Positions 8,279 to 16,133 are shown, numbered from the stretch's first letter. The stretch is DNA of 64,000 nt from Mesonia aestuariivivens (GCF_019311235.1 NZ_JAHWDF010000004.1:62001-126000), one strand, 5' to 3'. The notes: generated by a model from the letters alone, not told the origin. Program-made: numbers and translations.

Positions 8279-9657
8279 AACTTAACTTTAAAACTAGAAT
8301 TGCGCTCAACTATTTTTTTGCTACAGGCATTGTGGTTGCATTAGTGTTCGCTATAGTTTTCATCTCTTTAAAAACAACGATTTATGAAAGCTTGGATAGT
8401 GATCTTAATTACGAATCTGAAGTTCATTTAGAGGAACTCGATTTAGAAAATATGGTCTTTTCTAACCGCGAAGAGTGGGAAGAACGCGAACATGAAGAAG
8501 TGGAAGTAAATCCTGTTTTTGTTCAGATTATCAATTCTGAAGGAAAAATTACCGATAAATCGCCTAATCTCAATGCAGACCGACTTCAATTCTTTCCTGA
8601 AAAGGAAGACCACTTGCATTTTAATACCATATTCAATAATCGCTTAATCCGCCAAGTACAAGAACCTGTAAAAGTGGATGGTAAGCTTAGCGGTTATATT
8701 ATCACCGCCATGTCTTTTGAAGCTTCTCAAAAAATTATCGACCAACTATGGGTTATACTTCTAATTTCCTATCCAATTATAGTGATTGTCCTCTTTTTTA
8801 TCTCTAGGTTTTTAGCGGGAAGGAGCATTGCCCCTATTAAAGATATTACCCAGATTACGGAGAGAATCAATCAAAATAACCTACAAGAGCGAGTAAACTT
8901 ACCCGAAAATAAAGATGAATTGTACAACCTTTCGGCATCGATTAATTCTCTTTTAAAAAGAATTGAAGAAGCCTTGGAGCGGGAACGTCAATTTACCTCA
9001 GATGCTTCTCACGAGTTGCGAACGCCTTTAGCTGCTTTACGCGGAAATTTAGAAGTACTTATTAGAAAAGTGCGAAATCCGGAAGAGTACGAAAAAAGAA
9101 TAAAAACTTCTTTACTGGAAATTGACCGACTTTCTGAAATGGTGGAGCAACTTTTATTCTTAGCAAGGTTTAACCATACTTCACAAGAACTTGAACACCT
9201 TGACTTGATTATACTTTTAGATGAATCCATTCAACGAAATAAAGAAACCATCAAGTTAAAAAACCTAAAAGTTGAATTTATTAATGAAGCTGAAAGAAGT
9301 ATAAAAGTTCCCAAATATCACACACAAATTATTGTAGAGAACCTACTTTCCAATGCGATTAAATATTCTGCTGAAGGAGAAAAAATTCAAATTTTAGTAG
9401 CAGAAAAAAACACAGAAGCTTTCTTTCAAATCACTAATTACGGAATAACGATTAAGCCCGAAGACCTACAAAAAGTATTCGAACCCTTTTATAGAACACA
9501 ACAGGTAAAAGACCATAAAATTAATGGCACCGGACTTGGGCTTTCCATTGTAAGAAAAGCAGCTGAAACCATTCAGGCAAGTGTAAATTTATCAACTTCA
9601 AATTTAAAAGGAACCACCTTTAAAATTACCTTTAAAAAATCTTCTTCTAAATCTTAA
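8275..9657 (+). CDS. HAMP-domain sensor histidine kinase with acidic periplasmic loop
   Basis: Inner-membrane sensor of 460 residues. TM1 is about 9-32, a periplasmic domain about 33-150, TM2 about 155-178, then HAMP, HisKA with phospho-acceptor His246 (SHELRTPL), and HATPase_c with N-box NLLSNAIKYS and G-box NGTGLGLSIV. The periplasmic loop has a striking acidic run from Glu66 to Glu77 with four overlapping ExxE motifs; ExxE in the PmrB periplasmic domain is known to sense Fe(III). A metal or cationic signal is therefore likely. It overlaps the response-regulator stop by 4 bases. A CTTAAG box begins at the very end of its coding sequence. Confidence 0.93.
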   Translation: MKLNFKTRIALNYFFATGIVVALVFAIVFISLKTTIYESLDSDLNYESEVHLEELDLENMVFSNREEWEEREHEEVEVNPVFVQIINSEGKITDKSPNLNADRLQFFPEKEDHLHFNTIFNNRLIRQVQEPVKVDGKLSGYIITAMSFEASQKIIDQLWVILLISYPIIVIVLFFISRFLAGRSIAPIKDITQITERINQNNLQERVNLPENKDELYNLSASINSLLKRIEEALERERQFTSDASHELRTPLAALRGNLEVLIRKVRNPEEYEKRIKTSLLEIDRLSEMVEQLLFLARFNHTSQELEHLDLIILLDESIQRNKETIKLKNLKVEFINEAERSIKVPKYHTQIIVENLLSNAIKYSAEGEKIQILVAEKNTEAFFQITNYGITIKPEDLQKVFEPFYRTQQVKDHKINGTGLGLSIVRKAAETIQASVNLSTSNLKGTTFKITFKKSSSKS

Positions 9658-9669
9658 GCGAATCTTAAG
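9653..9669 (+). promoter_or_regulatory. PmrA-like box 1 (CTTAAG-N5-CTTAAG)
   Basis: Two CTTAAG hexamers 11 bases apart (9653-9658, 9664-9669), with a third CTTAAG at 9687-9692 nearer the promoter. The 22 bases 9648-9669 are identical to 12569-12590. The published PmrA consensus is YTTAAK-N5-YTTAAK, which both sites match exactly. The first hexamer lies within the last codons of the kinase gene. Confidence 0.65.
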
Positions 9670-9701
9670 GGTATACAAATAAAAGGCTTAAGGTTTCAAT
9701 T

Positions 9702-9709
9702 TAGATTTG
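9702..9709 (+). promoter_or_regulatory. Bacteroidota -7 promoter element of the LTA-synthase operon
   Basis: TAGATTTG matches the TAnnTTTG element exactly, 11 bases before the ATG at 9721. A start site would fall just before or at the ATG. The third CTTAAG hexamer ends 9 bases upstream. Confidence 0.5.
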
Positions 9710-9720
9710 TTCATTAAATA

Positions 9721-11691
9721 ATGAATAAATTTAAAAAATTAAAAAGGTATACCCTCTTTTTTGCCATAGGTAGTTTATATGTATTGACTTCTTTTTTATT
9801 AAGAATTGTTTTTCTTACTTGGGATTTTCATGAAGCACAAACTGATGCTATTTCGATTATTAAATCATTAGTTATAGGGACTTTCTTTGATTTAGGAACA
9901 CTTTCTTATTTTCTTATTCTCTGGAGTTTTTATTTATTCTTTTTTCCTTCAAAATGGTCAGGAAATATCGTAGATAAAACCGTACAAACAAATTATTTTA
10001 TTATTGTAAGTGTTAGCTTTTACTTCTCTTTTTTTGCTGAAATAACGTTTTGGGAAGAGTTCCAGCGTCGTTTTAATTTTATTGCTGTAGACTATTTAAT
10101 CTATACCTATGAGGTAATTCAAAATATTAATGAATCATATCCTCTACCTTTCCTTATTTCGGGAATCATAGCTTTAGAATTATTGACAGTCTGGTTTCTA
10201 AAACGCAAAAGAATATTTAAACATACTTTCAAAAGCAATGCTTCTAAAACAACAAAAACTTTTATTTTAGGTGTTAATTTAGTATTGGTTATTGGCTTTG
10301 GTTTATTTGTGAATAATGAATCTGCTGAATGGTCGAACAATAGGTATAACAACGAAATTTCTAAAACAGGAATCTATTCTTTCTTTGCTGCTTTTAAGAA
10401 TAACAACCTAAAATATAAAGAATTTTATTTGAGTATTTCTGATAAGAAAGCTTTTAAAACAGTTCAAGATGAATTAAATATTTCTTCTATCAACAAAACT
10501 GCTACTAGTCCCATTTCGAGAACCATAACCAATACTGAACAGGAAATTACCCCTAATATTATTCTGATTTGTATTGAAAGCTTAAGTGCTGATTTTATGA
10601 AAGCTTACGGAAACGAAAAAAAACTCACCCCTTTTTTAGATAGCTTACGAACTCAAAGTATTTCTTTTGAGAATTTAAACAGTACAGGGACAAGAACCGT
10701 TCGCGGATTGGAAGCTTTAAGCCTATCTATTCCTCCAACGCCAGGAAGGAGCATTGTAAAAAGAGAAAATAATGAACACTTATTTACCGTTGGAGAAGTT
10801 TTTAAAAATAAAGGCTATGAAAACACATTTTTCTATGGAGGAGATGGATATTTTGATAACATGAATCATTTTTTCAGCAACAATGGTTTCAATATTGTTG
10901 ATAGAGGTAGAAAGTTATTAAATATTGATGATATTCTTACTAAGAGAAGATTAATTGAAGATGAAGAGGTGAATTTTGAAAATGCTTGGGGAGTTTCTGA
11001 TGAAGATCAATACGATAAAGTTTTAAAAGTAACCGATGCTTTGCCAAAAAATCAGCCTTTCTTTCATTTTATTATGACCACTTCCAACCATCGGCCTTAC
11101 ACTTATCCGGAAGGAAAAATTGATATTCCCTCGGGAACAAATAGAAATGGAGCTGTAAAATATACAGATTTTGCCATCAAGCAATTTCTAAAAAAAGCTT
11201 CTAAAACAGAATGGTACAAAAACACTGTCTTTGTTATTGTTGCAGATCATTGCGCCAGTAGTGCCGGTAAATGGGAGCTAAATATTAATAATTACCATAT
11301 TCCTGCCTTTATTTATAATTTCCCCAATAAAAAGCCTTTTCAGGTGAAACAATTAAGCTCACAAATAGATCTTTTACCCAGTCTTTTTGGTTTAATGAAT
11401 TGGTCTTATGAATCTAATTTTTATGGACAGAATGTGTTTGAAGAAAATTATCAACCAAGAGCTTTTATTGGAAATTACAGAAAATTAGGACTTTTAAAAG
11501 ATGACCATCTTATAATCCTAAACGATCATAAATCGTTCAACAACTACCAATACGTAGCCTCCAATCATCAACTCTACAAAAAAGATACAGATAGTTTATT
11601 ATTAAGCTTGGCAATTGCTAATTATCAGACAGCAGACTGGCTATTTAGAAATCAAGGTTTAACTATAAAAATAAAAAATGAAAAAAATTAA
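9721..11691 (+). CDS. LTA synthase / alkaline-phosphatase-superfamily envelope transferase
   Basis: Membrane-bound transferase of 656 residues. About five hydrophobic segments (1-190) precede an extracytoplasmic sulfatase-type domain (about 275-560). Catalytic features: metal-binding Glu286 (ICIESLSADF), probable nucleophile Thr326 in STGTRTVRG, a DGYFDN region, NHRPY, and Asp509-His510 (VADHC). Relatives (LtaS, EptA, OpgB) transfer phosphoglycerol or phosphoethanolamine from phospholipids to lipid or glycan. Gram-negative bacteria lack lipoteichoic acid, so modification of lipid A or an envelope glycan is more likely. It overlaps the lipid-kinase gene by 14 bases and lies behind PmrA-like box 1. 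EptA is a classic PmrA target, which supports an envelope-charge role. Donor and acceptor are unknown. Confidence 0.88.
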   Translation: MNKFKKLKRYTLFFAIGSLYVLTSFLLRIVFLTWDFHEAQTDAISIIKSLVIGTFFDLGTLSYFLILWSFYLFFFPSKWSGNIVDKTVQTNYFIIVSVSFYFSFFAEITFWEEFQRRFNFIAVDYLIYTYEVIQNINESYPLPFLISGIIALELLTVWFLKRKRIFKHTFKSNASKTTKTFILGVNLVLVIGFGLFVNNESAEWSNNRYNNEISKTGIYSFFAAFKNNNLKYKEFYLSISDKKAFKTVQDELNISSINKTATSPISRTITNTEQEITPNIILICIESLSADFMKAYGNEKKLTPFLDSLRTQSISFENLNSTGTRTVRGLEALSLSIPPTPGRSIVKRENNEHLFTVGEVFKNKGYENTFFYGGDGYFDNMNHFFSNNGFNIVDRGRKLLNIDDILTKRRLIEDEEVNFENAWGVSDEDQYDKVLKVTDALPKNQPFFHFIMTTSNHRPYTYPEGKIDIPSGTNRNGAVKYTDFAIKQFLKKASKTEWYKNTVFVIVADHCASSAGKWELNINNYHIPAFIYNFPNKKPFQVKQLSSQIDLLPSLFGLMNWSYESNFYGQNVFEENYQPRAFIGNYRKLGLLKDDHLIILNDHKSFNNYQYVASNHQLYKKDTDSLLLSLAIANYQTADWLFRNQGLTIKIKNEKN

Positions 11692-12571
11692 TATTCATTT
11701 TATAGTGAACCCTTCTGCAGGAAAAGGTTTTCCGAAAAATTTAAATAAAAAAATAGCGAATGCTTTTCAATCTCATCAATACCACATACAGCTAAAAGAG
11801 ACCAAATATAAATTACATGCCAAAGAATTAACAATAGAATCTATGGCACAAAATGCCAATATTATTGTTGCTTGTGGTGGCGATAGAACCATAAATGAAG
11901 TAGCTAGTTGTCTCGTCAATTCATCTATAAAACTTGGTATAATCCCAATAGGTTCAGGCCACGGACTAGCACGAAACTTATGTATTTCTAAAAATATAGA
12001 ATCCAGTATTTCTTGTATTAAAAATGGTGACTTTCTTGCTATAGATGTAGGTAAAATTAATGAAGAATATTTTTTCAGTAATTTAGGCTTAGGCTTCGAT
12101 GCACAAGTAATTCATAATTATCAAAAAATTAATCAATACCCTTTTTACTCCTATTTAAAAGCAGTTTTTAAAACCTTTACCACAAATAACAACTCTTCTG
12201 TTTTTAAAATTCAAAACAAAAAAGAAACGTTTTCAGTAAAACCATTTTTGTTATTCATTACCAGCTCCAATCAAATGGGTTATCACCTCTCCTTACACAA
12301 AAGAGCTTCACTCACCGATGGTCAACTCGATTTAATCAGTATTCCTAGCATTTCATTGATAGAAAAATTATATCTCGGTTTGCTTTTATTAATTGGAAAA
12401 ACTGATTATTTCAATAAAAAAAACCATCTCCCATTTACCCAATTAACCATTAAAAGGAATGATCATAAAGAATGGAAGTATCAAAAAGATGGTGAAAAAT
12501 ATTTCTTAACAGGCAATGAATGTCAAATAAAAATAGTTTCCAAATCACTTCAAGTGATCTGTCCCACTTAA
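11678..12571 (+). CDS. Diacylglycerol/lipid kinase family protein with altered catalytic motif
   Basis: DagK/YegS/sphingosine-kinase fold, 297 residues. It has the N-terminal nucleotide motif VNPSAGKG, and GSGHGLAR where GxGN(D/G)xAR is usual. The hallmark GGDGT appears as G67-G68-D69-R70-T71: one Gly is replaced by Arg (codon AGA, one base from GGA). DagK enzymes recycle diacylglycerol to phosphatidate, and the preceding transferase would release diacylglycerol when it uses phospholipid donors, so the pairing makes sense. The 14-base overlap shows coupling. The Gly-to-Arg change may reduce or abolish activity, or mark a divergent subfamily. The stop lies inside PmrA-like box 2. Confidence 0.85.
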   Translation: MKKINIHFIVNPSAGKGFPKNLNKKIANAFQSHQYHIQLKETKYKLHAKELTIESMAQNANIIVACGGDRTINEVASCLVNSSIKLGIIPIGSGHGLARNLCISKNIESSISCIKNGDFLAIDVGKINEEYFFSNLGLGFDAQVIHNYQKINQYPFYSYLKAVFKTFTTNNNSSVFKIQNKKETFSVKPFLLFITSSNQMGYHLSLHKRASLTDGQLDLISIPSISLIEKLYLGLLLLIGKTDYFNKKNHLPFTQLTIKRNDHKEWKYQKDGEKYFLTGNECQIKIVSKSLQVICPT

Positions 12572-12573
12572 AT

Positions 12574-12590
12574 CTTAAGCGAATCTTAAG
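12574..12590 (+). promoter_or_regulatory. PmrA-like box 2 (CTTAAG-N5-CTTAAG)
   Basis: Second identical copy, hexamers at 12574-12579 and 12585-12590, 50 bases before the thioredoxin start codon. Identity with box 1 covers 22 bases including the spacer CGAAT. The only possible -7 element downstream is weak (TATTTTCT, 12608-12615), as expected for an activator-dependent promoter. Confidence 0.65.
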
Positions 12591-12640
12591 AATAGAAAAA
12601 CTCAATTTATTTTCTATTTAATTATTTTTAAACAAAAAAG

Positions 12641-13078
12641 ATGAAAAAGAATATTCTCCTTTTAGCACTATTGCTTTTTAGCACCATAGGTTTTTCTCAA
12701 GATTGGAAATTAGATTTTAACGAGGCTAAAACAATGGCTAGTGAAAAAGACCAACCTATAATTTTGGTTTTTCAAGGATCTGATTGGTGTGCGCCTTGTA
12801 TAAAATTAGACCGAAATATTTGGTGTTCAGATGAATTTAAAAACTACGCAAAAGATCATTTTGTCATGCTACAAGCAGACTTCCCTAAAAGAAGCAAAAA
12901 CGCTTTACCGGAAGAACAACAAGAGAAAAACAACAAATTAGCAGAAAAGTATAATCCAAATGGTTACTTTCCCTTTGTAGTTATTCTAGATCAAGACGGA
13001 AAAGTTTTAGGACAAACCAGCTACAAAAACATGAGTCCGAAAGAATATATTGCCCACCTAAATTCGTTCATTTATTAA
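12641..13078 (+). CDS. Periplasmic thioredoxin-family protein
   Basis: Exported thioredoxin-fold protein of 145 residues: signal peptide about 1-19 (TIGFSQ), thioredoxin_7-like domain with active-site W-Cys50-A-P-Cys53, and a third cysteine at Cys62. The cis-Pro loop is NGYFPFVVILD. It probably acts as a disulfide reductase or isomerase in the periplasm. It is the first gene of a tight operon with apbE (1 base between stop and start), DUF4266 and DUF3570. A likely job is keeping the cysteines of the DUF4266 lipoprotein (CGCN terminus) reduced; that is inference from context. Confidence 0.88.
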   Translation: MKKNILLLALLLFSTIGFSQDWKLDFNEAKTMASEKDQPIILVFQGSDWCAPCIKLDRNIWCSDEFKNYAKDHFVMLQADFPKRSKNALPEEQQEKNNKLAEKYNPNGYFPFVVILDQDGKVLGQTSYKNMSPKEYIAHLNSFIY

Positions 13079-13079
13079 T

Positions 13080-14060
13080 TTGAAAAAGTTTATTTTTTTT
13101 ACATCACTAATAGTTAGTATTCAGGGGTTTTCCCAGAATATAGTTAAACGTACCCTAAAACTAATGGGCAGCCGTTTTGATATTACGGTGGTTGCCCAAG
13201 ATTCTGTGGAAGCCAATACATATATTGACTTAGCAGTTGATGAAATTTCAAGAATAGAAAAACTCATTTCTTCTTGGGATCCCAATTCACAAACCTCAGC
13301 TATCAACAAAAATGCAGGAATAAAAGCGGTAAAAGTAGATTCAGAATTAATTCAATTAATAGAGCGTGCAAAAGGAATTTCCAAATTAACTGATGGAGCT
13401 TTCGACATTAGCTATGCTTCGATGGATAAGATCTGGAAATTTGACGGAACGATGAAGCAAATGCCGCCTGCTGAAGAAATTAAAAACTCTGTAAGTAAAG
13501 TTGGTTATCAAAATATTTTGGTAGATAAAGATAGATCGACTGTTTTTCTAAAATTAAAGGGAATGAAAATTGGTTTTGGAGGCATTGGAAAAGGATATGC
13601 CGCAGATAAAGCCAAAGAATTATTAATAAGCAAAGGAGTCCCTGCCGGAATTATCAACGCCTCTGGCGATATGAATACTTGGGGAAAACAACCCAATGGA
13701 AGCGATTGGAAAGTAGCCATTACCAACCCGATGGATAAAAACAAAGCTTTTGCTCTCTTGCCTATTCAAAATGAAGCGGTAGTCACTTCAGGTAACTATG
13801 AAAAATACGTGAACTTTAACGGAAAAAGATATACGCACATTATCGATCCAAGAACGGGTTATCCTTCCAGCGGAATTATAAGTGTGACTGTTTTTGCTCC
13901 AAAAGCGGAACTGGCAGATGCCTTAGCAACTTCAGTTTTTGTTATGGGAAAAGAAGTTGGTCTTAACAGAATCAACCAGCTTCCTAATATTGAATGCATT
14001 CTGATAGACGATCAAGGAAATATTTTCACCTCCAACAATATTGAAATTAATACTAAATGA
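13080..14060 (+). CDS. apbE: FAD:protein FMN transferase (ApbE)
   Basis: Exported flavin transferase, 326 residues, normal length. The family covalently attaches FMN from FAD to Thr/Ser of targets, in a periplasmic setting. The start is TTG; an N-terminal signal peptide of about 18 residues (IQGFSQ) follows. Family motifs seen: GGIGKGYAADKA, ASGDMNTWG, TSGNYEKY, HIIDPRTGYP, and the metal-binding Ala-Asp segment ADALATSVFVMG near the end. Its stop overlaps the DUF4266 start (ATGA). There is no Nqr, Rnf or other known ApbE substrate in the window, so the target is probably encoded in this operon; an SGAS motif in the DUF3570 protein is a candidate. Confidence 0.95.
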   Translation: MKKFIFFTSLIVSIQGFSQNIVKRTLKLMGSRFDITVVAQDSVEANTYIDLAVDEISRIEKLISSWDPNSQTSAINKNAGIKAVKVDSELIQLIERAKGISKLTDGAFDISYASMDKIWKFDGTMKQMPPAEEIKNSVSKVGYQNILVDKDRSTVFLKLKGMKIGFGGIGKGYAADKAKELLISKGVPAGIINASGDMNTWGKQPNGSDWKVAITNPMDKNKAFALLPIQNEAVVTSGNYEKYVNFNGKRYTHIIDPRTGYPSSGIISVTVFAPKAELADALATSVFVMGKEVGLNRINQLPNIECILIDDQGNIFTSNNIEINTK

Positions 14061-14269
14061 AAAAAATAATAGCCATAATCATTCTTATTGCCGGAGCTAG
14101 TTCTTGTACGGTAGTAAAAGAATATGAAAAAGTTTACCTAAACGATCCGCAAATGTTGTTAAGCACTACAAAAAAATCAGATCGTTTTGAAACTAATTTC
14201 CAAGCTTATCGTGAAGCAGCTGCAGGAGCTAACGGAGGAAAAACAGGCGGTGGCTGTGGATGTAATTAA
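14057..14269 (+). CDS. DUF4266 small lipoprotein with CGCN C-terminus
   Basis: A 70-residue lipoprotein: signal peptide with lipobox ASSC (lipidated Cys17), a short conserved segment with YLNDPQM, then a Gly/Ala-rich tail ending G-G-G-Cys67-G-Cys69-Asn70. The tail, with two cysteines at the extreme C-terminus, looks like a metal ligand or a site of modification rather than a folded domain. It overlaps apbE by 4 bases and precedes the DUF3570 barrel by 7 bases. DUF4266 with DUF3570, ApbE and thioredoxin is a recurring combination as far as I recall. Its biochemical role is unknown to me. Confidence 0.88.
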   Translation: MKKIIAIIILIAGASSCTVVKEYEKVYLNDPQMLLSTTKKSDRFETNFQAYREAAAGANGGKTGGGCGCN

Positions 14270-14276
14270 AACTTAT

Positions 14277-15593
14277 ATGAAAAATATTTTTGTAATTATA
14301 TTGTTGCTAAGTGGTTTTATTTCAAAAGCTCAGCAAGCTTCAGATTCTACTCAGACCTACAAAAAAAGAGTTTTAGAAACTACCGAAGTAGATTTTTTGG
14401 CGAGTTACTACACGCAAGATGGTAATAATGCTGCCGTTTCTGGAGGTATTGGTACCGAAAAACTAACCGATGTAACTCCTACCATTGTCGTTTCTATTCC
14501 ATTAAACGATGATGATGTATTAACCATAGATGGTGGAGTATCTGCTTATACCTCTGCCTCTTCCAGCAATATAAATCCGTTTGACGGAAATCAATCTGCA
14601 GATCCTTTTGTAGAAAGTTCTGGTGCTTCCTCGGGAGATGTATGGACTAATCTTACGGGAACTTACACTCATAATTCTGATGACAGAAATACAATTTGGA
14701 GCGCGAAACTTTTGGTTTCTTCTGAATATGATTATTTCTCACTTGGTTTTGGCGGAAGCTATACCAAATTATTCAACGAAAAAAATACGGAAATCTCTAT
14801 AAATGCAAATGTATATTTAGATACTTGGAATTCTATTTACCCTTATGAACTAAGACCATTTTCAGAAGACGGTAATGGATTAAACAACAATTTATTTTCG
14901 CAATATAGCATTACGGGAAATCAAAATTACAATCCTAATTTCACCAAATTTGATGATGAAAGTAGAAACTCTTATTCACTTGGTTTAAGTTTTTCTCAGA
15001 TTCTATCAAAACGGGCTCAAGGAAGTTTAATGCTAGATTTAGTTCAGCAAGAAGGTTTGCTTTCAACACCTTTTCAACGAGTGTATTTTGCCGATGTAGA
15101 AGATTCGTTTATACAAAATTTTCAACTGGCAGATGCCAATGAAATTTTACCTGATACCCGTTTTAAAATTGCTTTGGGTGGAAGGTTAAATTATTACCTC
15201 AACGAAACTTTTGTGCTAAGAACCTATTATAGATTCTACACCGATAATTGGGGCATTAATTCACACACTACAAAAATTGAATTGCCCACAAAAATAAGTA
15301 GCAAATTTACACTCATCCCATCCTACCGGTTTTACTCACAATCGACAGCCGATTATTTTGCTCCTTACGAGCAGCATCTATCTACCGATGAATATTATAC
15401 CTCCGATTACGATTTATCAAAATTTAATGCCAATCAGTATGGCTTAGGAGTAATTTATACCGATATTTTTACTGGATTCCACCTTTGGAAGTTAGCCTTA
15501 AAAAGCATCGATTTAAATTATCATTATTATGAAAGAAACACAGGATTGAATGCCAGCATCATTTCAGGAGGTTTTAATTTTATAGTGTACTAG
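14277..15593 (+). CDS. DUF3570 outer-membrane beta-barrel protein
   Basis: Predicted outer-membrane barrel, 438 residues from ATG 14277; an in-frame ATG 30 codons earlier (14187) lies inside the DUF4266 gene, and the signal peptide (KNIFVIILLLSGFISKAQ) begins only at 14277. The mature part alternates aromatic and polar residues in strands and ends with ISGGFNFIVY, a C-terminal aromatic typical of barrels. Near the N-terminus it has S115-G116-A117-S118, the core of the ApbE target signature (Dxx[ST]GA[ST]), though the Asp is not at the expected place. It could be the ApbE substrate or the exporter/anchor of the DUF4266 lipoprotein. Both ideas are inference. Confidence 0.88.
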   Translation: MKNIFVIILLLSGFISKAQQASDSTQTYKKRVLETTEVDFLASYYTQDGNNAAVSGGIGTEKLTDVTPTIVVSIPLNDDDVLTIDGGVSAYTSASSSNINPFDGNQSADPFVESSGASSGDVWTNLTGTYTHNSDDRNTIWSAKLLVSSEYDYFSLGFGGSYTKLFNEKNTEISINANVYLDTWNSIYPYELRPFSEDGNGLNNNLFSQYSITGNQNYNPNFTKFDDESRNSYSLGLSFSQILSKRAQGSLMLDLVQQEGLLSTPFQRVYFADVEDSFIQNFQLADANEILPDTRFKIALGGRLNYYLNETFVLRTYYRFYTDNWGINSHTTKIELPTKISSKFTLIPSYRFYSQSTADYFAPYEQHLSTDEYYTSDYDLSKFNANQYGLGVIYTDIFTGFHLWKLALKSIDLNYHYYERNTGLNASIISGGFNFIVY

Positions 15594-15625
15594 AAGCAAC
15601 AAAAACAATTCTAAAAAAATAAAAA

Positions 15626-16096
15626 ATGGCTTCAAAAAGAAAAATCTTTAACACTATCATAATTATCTTAATTGCTGTCTTTATTATGGCACAGTTTTTT
15701 GGTCCAGATGAAAACACTTACCAACAAGTTCCCAATACAGATATTGCAAAAGTTGAAAATGTTTCTTCTGAAGTTATGAATATTCTAAAAACTTCTTGTT
15801 ACGATTGCCATTCCAATAACACAACATATCCTTGGTATGACAAAATAACTCCCGTCAACTAGTATTTAGCTGAACATTTAGAAGATGGAAAACGCCATTT
15901 AAATTATTCTGAATGGGGATACCTGTCACAAAAATGGAAGAATCATAAAATGGAAGAAACCGAAGAAATGATTGAAAAAGGAGAAATGCCTTTACGTTCA
16001 TACCTATGGTTACACAATGATGCTAAACTATCTGAAGCACAAACAAAAATACTTACAAATTGGGTAAAAGATTACCTTAGTAAATCAAAAAACTAA
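15626..16096 (+). pseudogene. Haem-binding domain protein interrupted by an amber codon
   Basis: The frame is open from ATG 15626 to TAA 16094-16096 except for one TAG at 15860-15862, after residue 78. Upstream: N-terminal membrane anchor (about 8-22) and the c-type haem motif Cys58-Y-D-Cys61-His62, then TTYPWYDKITPVN. Downstream the frame continues YLAEHLEDGKRHLNYSEW, the expected rest of a Haem_bd (PF14376-type) protein of about 156 residues. Homologues have Trp at the TAG position, so TGG to TAG is the simplest change. The 78-residue product would keep the haem motif but lose the distal helix region. It starts 32 bases after the DUF3570 stop and probably belonged to the same operon. Confidence 0.8.
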
Positions 16097-16125
16097 AGTT
16101 TATCCATCAGCTTTTAGATTTTTTA

Positions 16126-16133
16126 TATCTTTG
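16126..16133 (+). promoter_or_regulatory. -7 promoter element of the DUF6660 gene
   Basis: TATCTTTG matches TAnnTTTG exactly and ends 5 bases before the ATG at 16139. Transcription would begin at or next to the start codon, which suggests a leaderless or nearly leaderless mRNA. Confidence 0.45.

Noticed and set aside
14187-14276. Upstream in-frame start for the DUF3570 protein
   Set aside because: It lies within the DUF4266 coding sequence and would bury the signal peptide; ATG 14277 fits.
15860-15862. TAG read as a recoded amino acid
   Set aside because: No sign of pyrrolysine machinery in the window, and a one-base change from TGG explains it better.
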